A DNA stretch of 42,987 bases from Sebaldella sp. GTDB taxonomy: Bacteria; Fusobacteriota; Fusobacteriia; Fusobacteriales; Leptotrichiaceae. The position numbers and the translations under genes are program-made. Under the pieces are notes generated by a model, which ran no database searches, was not told the DNA's origin, and saw nothing but the letters and a program-made list of their open reading frames with translations. Below, piece after piece: positions 41,599 through 42,987 of this stretch (positions within the stretch are counted from its first letter, which is position 1; each line of letters begins with the position of its first letter). The stretch spans positions 1 through 42,987 of the forward strand of contig JAGOZX010000019.1 of NCBI GenBank assembly GCA_018058425.1, written 5' to 3'.

Positions 41599-42987
41599 TT
41601 ATTCCTCCTCTTTTTCAAAAATTCAATTAATTCTTCTTTTTTCTTTATTTTTAAAAGATCTTTTTCAAATTCAGGATCTCTAAAATAATTATTTAATTCT
41701 AATACTGCATTTATATGTTCATGTTTAGCTAAAGAAGCCAAACATATTGCAATCTTTACTTCTGTTCCAAAAAAAATTATTGGTTTTTTTAATGATACAA
41801 AGCTAAACCCTGTTCTCTTAACGCTTTCATTTAGCTTTCCATGTGGTAAAATTGTACTATTTCCAATTAAAACATAGTCTCCGAAGTTTATTATCTGATC
41901 TTTCATTTCTTTTATAAAATTAGATACAATGTAACCAGAATCCAATAATAGTTTTCCAGAATATTCTATTAAGTCTTCCCATGTCTCTACTTCTACTTCC
42001 AGTTCTATATTTTTATAATCCAATAGTTCCAAAAAATTTGATGTTTTTTCTATCTCAAGATCATTTTTCACATAATCTTTAAGCGCTTTTTCTACATTCT
42101 TTATTATTAACTCATCACTTTCGACATATTTATTATCCTTTATGACCTTTAATAGTTTTGATAAAGGGATTTTTGTTGATTTTTTAGTTAGATTATACGC
42201 TTCTAATTTTTCTATATCCTCTTTTTGTAAAATAGGATTTACCTTTACTACTTCAATTCCTTCGATATCTATATTTATAGTAGAGATCACTAAATCCACT
42301 GATTTCATATAATCAGAATTTTCTAACTGATTAAAGGGAATTATATCTACAATATTTACTTCAAATCTTTCTGTTATATTTTCAGCCAAAAACTGTGAAC
42401 TGCTGTAGCCTAGACCGCAAACAATTAAAATATTTCTTTTCTCTTCACCTAAAAGTCTTTCTTGACTCCGATTTAAAGCTCTCTTAAACATTATTGTTAT
42501 AAAGGCTGTCTCATCTTCTCCTATCTCTTCCTCAAGAAATTCATCTATTACATTTAGACTAACCTTTGTTTTTTCATATAAATCTAGATACTCACTTTTT
42601 ACTTCATTTAAAATAGATACTTTTAAGCTCATATTATTTTTTATCCTGTAAATAGTTGGTTTTAAATGGTTTATAAGTTCTTTTATCAAGATTTGATCAT
42701 TTGTAAAATTTACACCAAATATTTTTGTAGCATCTTCCAGTATTCTTCCCACTAAAGTCTCTATTTTCAGCCAATTTAGATAAAATGAAAATTTAGTATT
42801 ATATGAATAAGCTCCCAGATAAAAATCTGTAAATACTATCATATCTTTTTCATTATAGATTATATTTTCTTTTTCAAATATTTTCTTTATAATCTTGTAC
42901 TCTTCTGTACTTTTTATAAAATTTGAATTACTAATTTCATCCATTATGACTTTTTCTTTTTTATTTCTTTTGTTAGTAACTATTATA
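41595..42987 (-). CDS. PRD-domain PTS regulator (BglG/MtlR-like), N-terminus beyond window
   Basis: At least 449 residues are seen, and the frame stays open to the right edge with no ribosome site before the first in-window ATG (42944), so the gene is partial. Numbering from that ATG, a PRD covers about 80-165 with ELINHLKPTIYRIKN (His93), then an EIIB-like domain (NILIVCGLGYSSSQ, Cys176) and a C-terminal EIIA-like domain (ILPHGK, His368). The second PRD histidine position, usually followed by His in ItiHF, reads ITIMF, so Met152 replaces it. The DNA- or RNA-binding end is not visible. It overlaps the EIIA gene and presumably controls this operon through phosphorylation. Confidence 0.85.
   Translation of the reverse strand, partial: IIVTNKRNKKEKVIMDEISNSNFIKSTEEYKIIKKIFEKENIIYNEKDMIVFTDFYLGAYSYNTKFSFYLNWLKIETLVGRILEDATKIFGVNFTNDQILIKELINHLKPTIYRIKNNMSLKVSILNEVKSEYLDLYEKTKVSLNVIDEFLEEEIGEDETAFITIMFKRALNRSQERLLGEEKRNILIVCGLGYSSSQFLAENITERFEVNIVDIIPFNQLENSDYMKSVDLVISTINIDIEGIEVVKVNPILQKEDIEKLEAYNLTKKSTKIPLSKLLKVIKDNKYVESDELIIKNVEKALKDYVKNDLEIEKTSNFLELLDYKNIELEVEVETWEDLIEYSGKLLLDSGYIVSNFIKEMKDQIINFGDYVLIGNSTILPHGKLNESVKRTGFSFVSLKKPIIFFGTEVKIAICLASLAKHEHINAVLELNNYFRDPEFEKDLLKIKKKEELIEFLKKRRNK

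Noticed and set aside
1..42987. CRISPR arrays, tRNA or rRNA genes, insertion sequences, prophage
   Set aside because: No regularly spaced repeats, no tRNA-like cloverleaf I could recognise, and no transposase or phage protein motifs.

Overview
The window looks like chromosomal DNA from an anaerobic, very AT-rich member of the Fusobacteriota, most likely Fusobacterium or a close relative. This placement is inferred from gene content, not from a database match. The clues are an envelope set (an OmpA-type porin and small MORN-like lipoproteins), two-subunit glycyl-tRNA synthetase, Hcp, a flavodiiron protein, many PTS transporters, strong AGGAGG ribosome sites and frequent TTG starts. There is no rRNA, tRNA, insertion sequence, integrase, prophage gene or CRISPR array.

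Layout. Bases 1-202 hold the start of a DgaE-like ammonia-lyase gene that runs off the left edge. 445-1689 is an orphan Rep_3-like (plasmid-initiator-like) gene, followed by one copy of a GTCATCCTGAG-type palindromic repeat. 1818-3018 is a TauE/DUF1634 exporter pair. 3225-7497 is an amino-sugar or beta-disaccharide unit: a PTS EIIC, a GH4 phospho-glycosidase, a NagB-like isomerase and a convergent GntR/UTRA regulator, with a strong palindrome over the operon start site. 7578-8526 is a DJ-1 protein with a small coiled-coil membrane protein. 8645-12284 is an unusual operon: exported ankyrin protein, flavodiiron oxygen/NO reductase, PTS enzyme I. 12451-13536 is an OmpA porin. 13776-23774 is a six-gene run (tex, lactate permease, ileS, lspA, glyQ, glyS). 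24172-24906 is a methyltransferase behind a promoter with a palindrome in its spacer. 25025-26712 are two tandem HAD phosphatases, and 26828-28402 is a glucose-type PTS EIICB.

28833-30002 is a second Rep_3-like orphan. 30084-32188 are three tandem lipoprotein paralogues, one broken by an in-frame stop. 32365-36021 is a nitrosative/oxidative stress block: hcp and a Cys-rich protein divergent from a Crp/Fnr regulator and msrB, with a GTAAC-N4-GTTAC palindrome about 40 bases upstream of the likely start. 36063-36578 is a RelE/RelB-like toxin-antitoxin pair with an operator over its -10. 36748-42987 is a mannosylglycerate-type unit: a GH38 alpha-mannosidase, fructose-family EIIC, EIIB and EIIA, and a PRD regulator running off the right edge.

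How it works together. Much of the window feeds sugars into the PTS. Enzyme I is encoded here, and it energises the EIIC/EIICB and fructose-family transporters, but neither the 3348 EIIC nor the glucose-type EIICB has its own EIIA nearby, so they must borrow partners. The stress genes fit an anaerobe meeting oxygen and NO in a host. The most unusual signals are the two chromosomal Rep_3-like paralogues, each with an AACGA...TCGTT inverted repeat upstream; the ankyrin/flavodiiron/PtsI operon; the nonsense-broken lipoprotein; and an apparent second copy of the glyS tail downstream of glyS.
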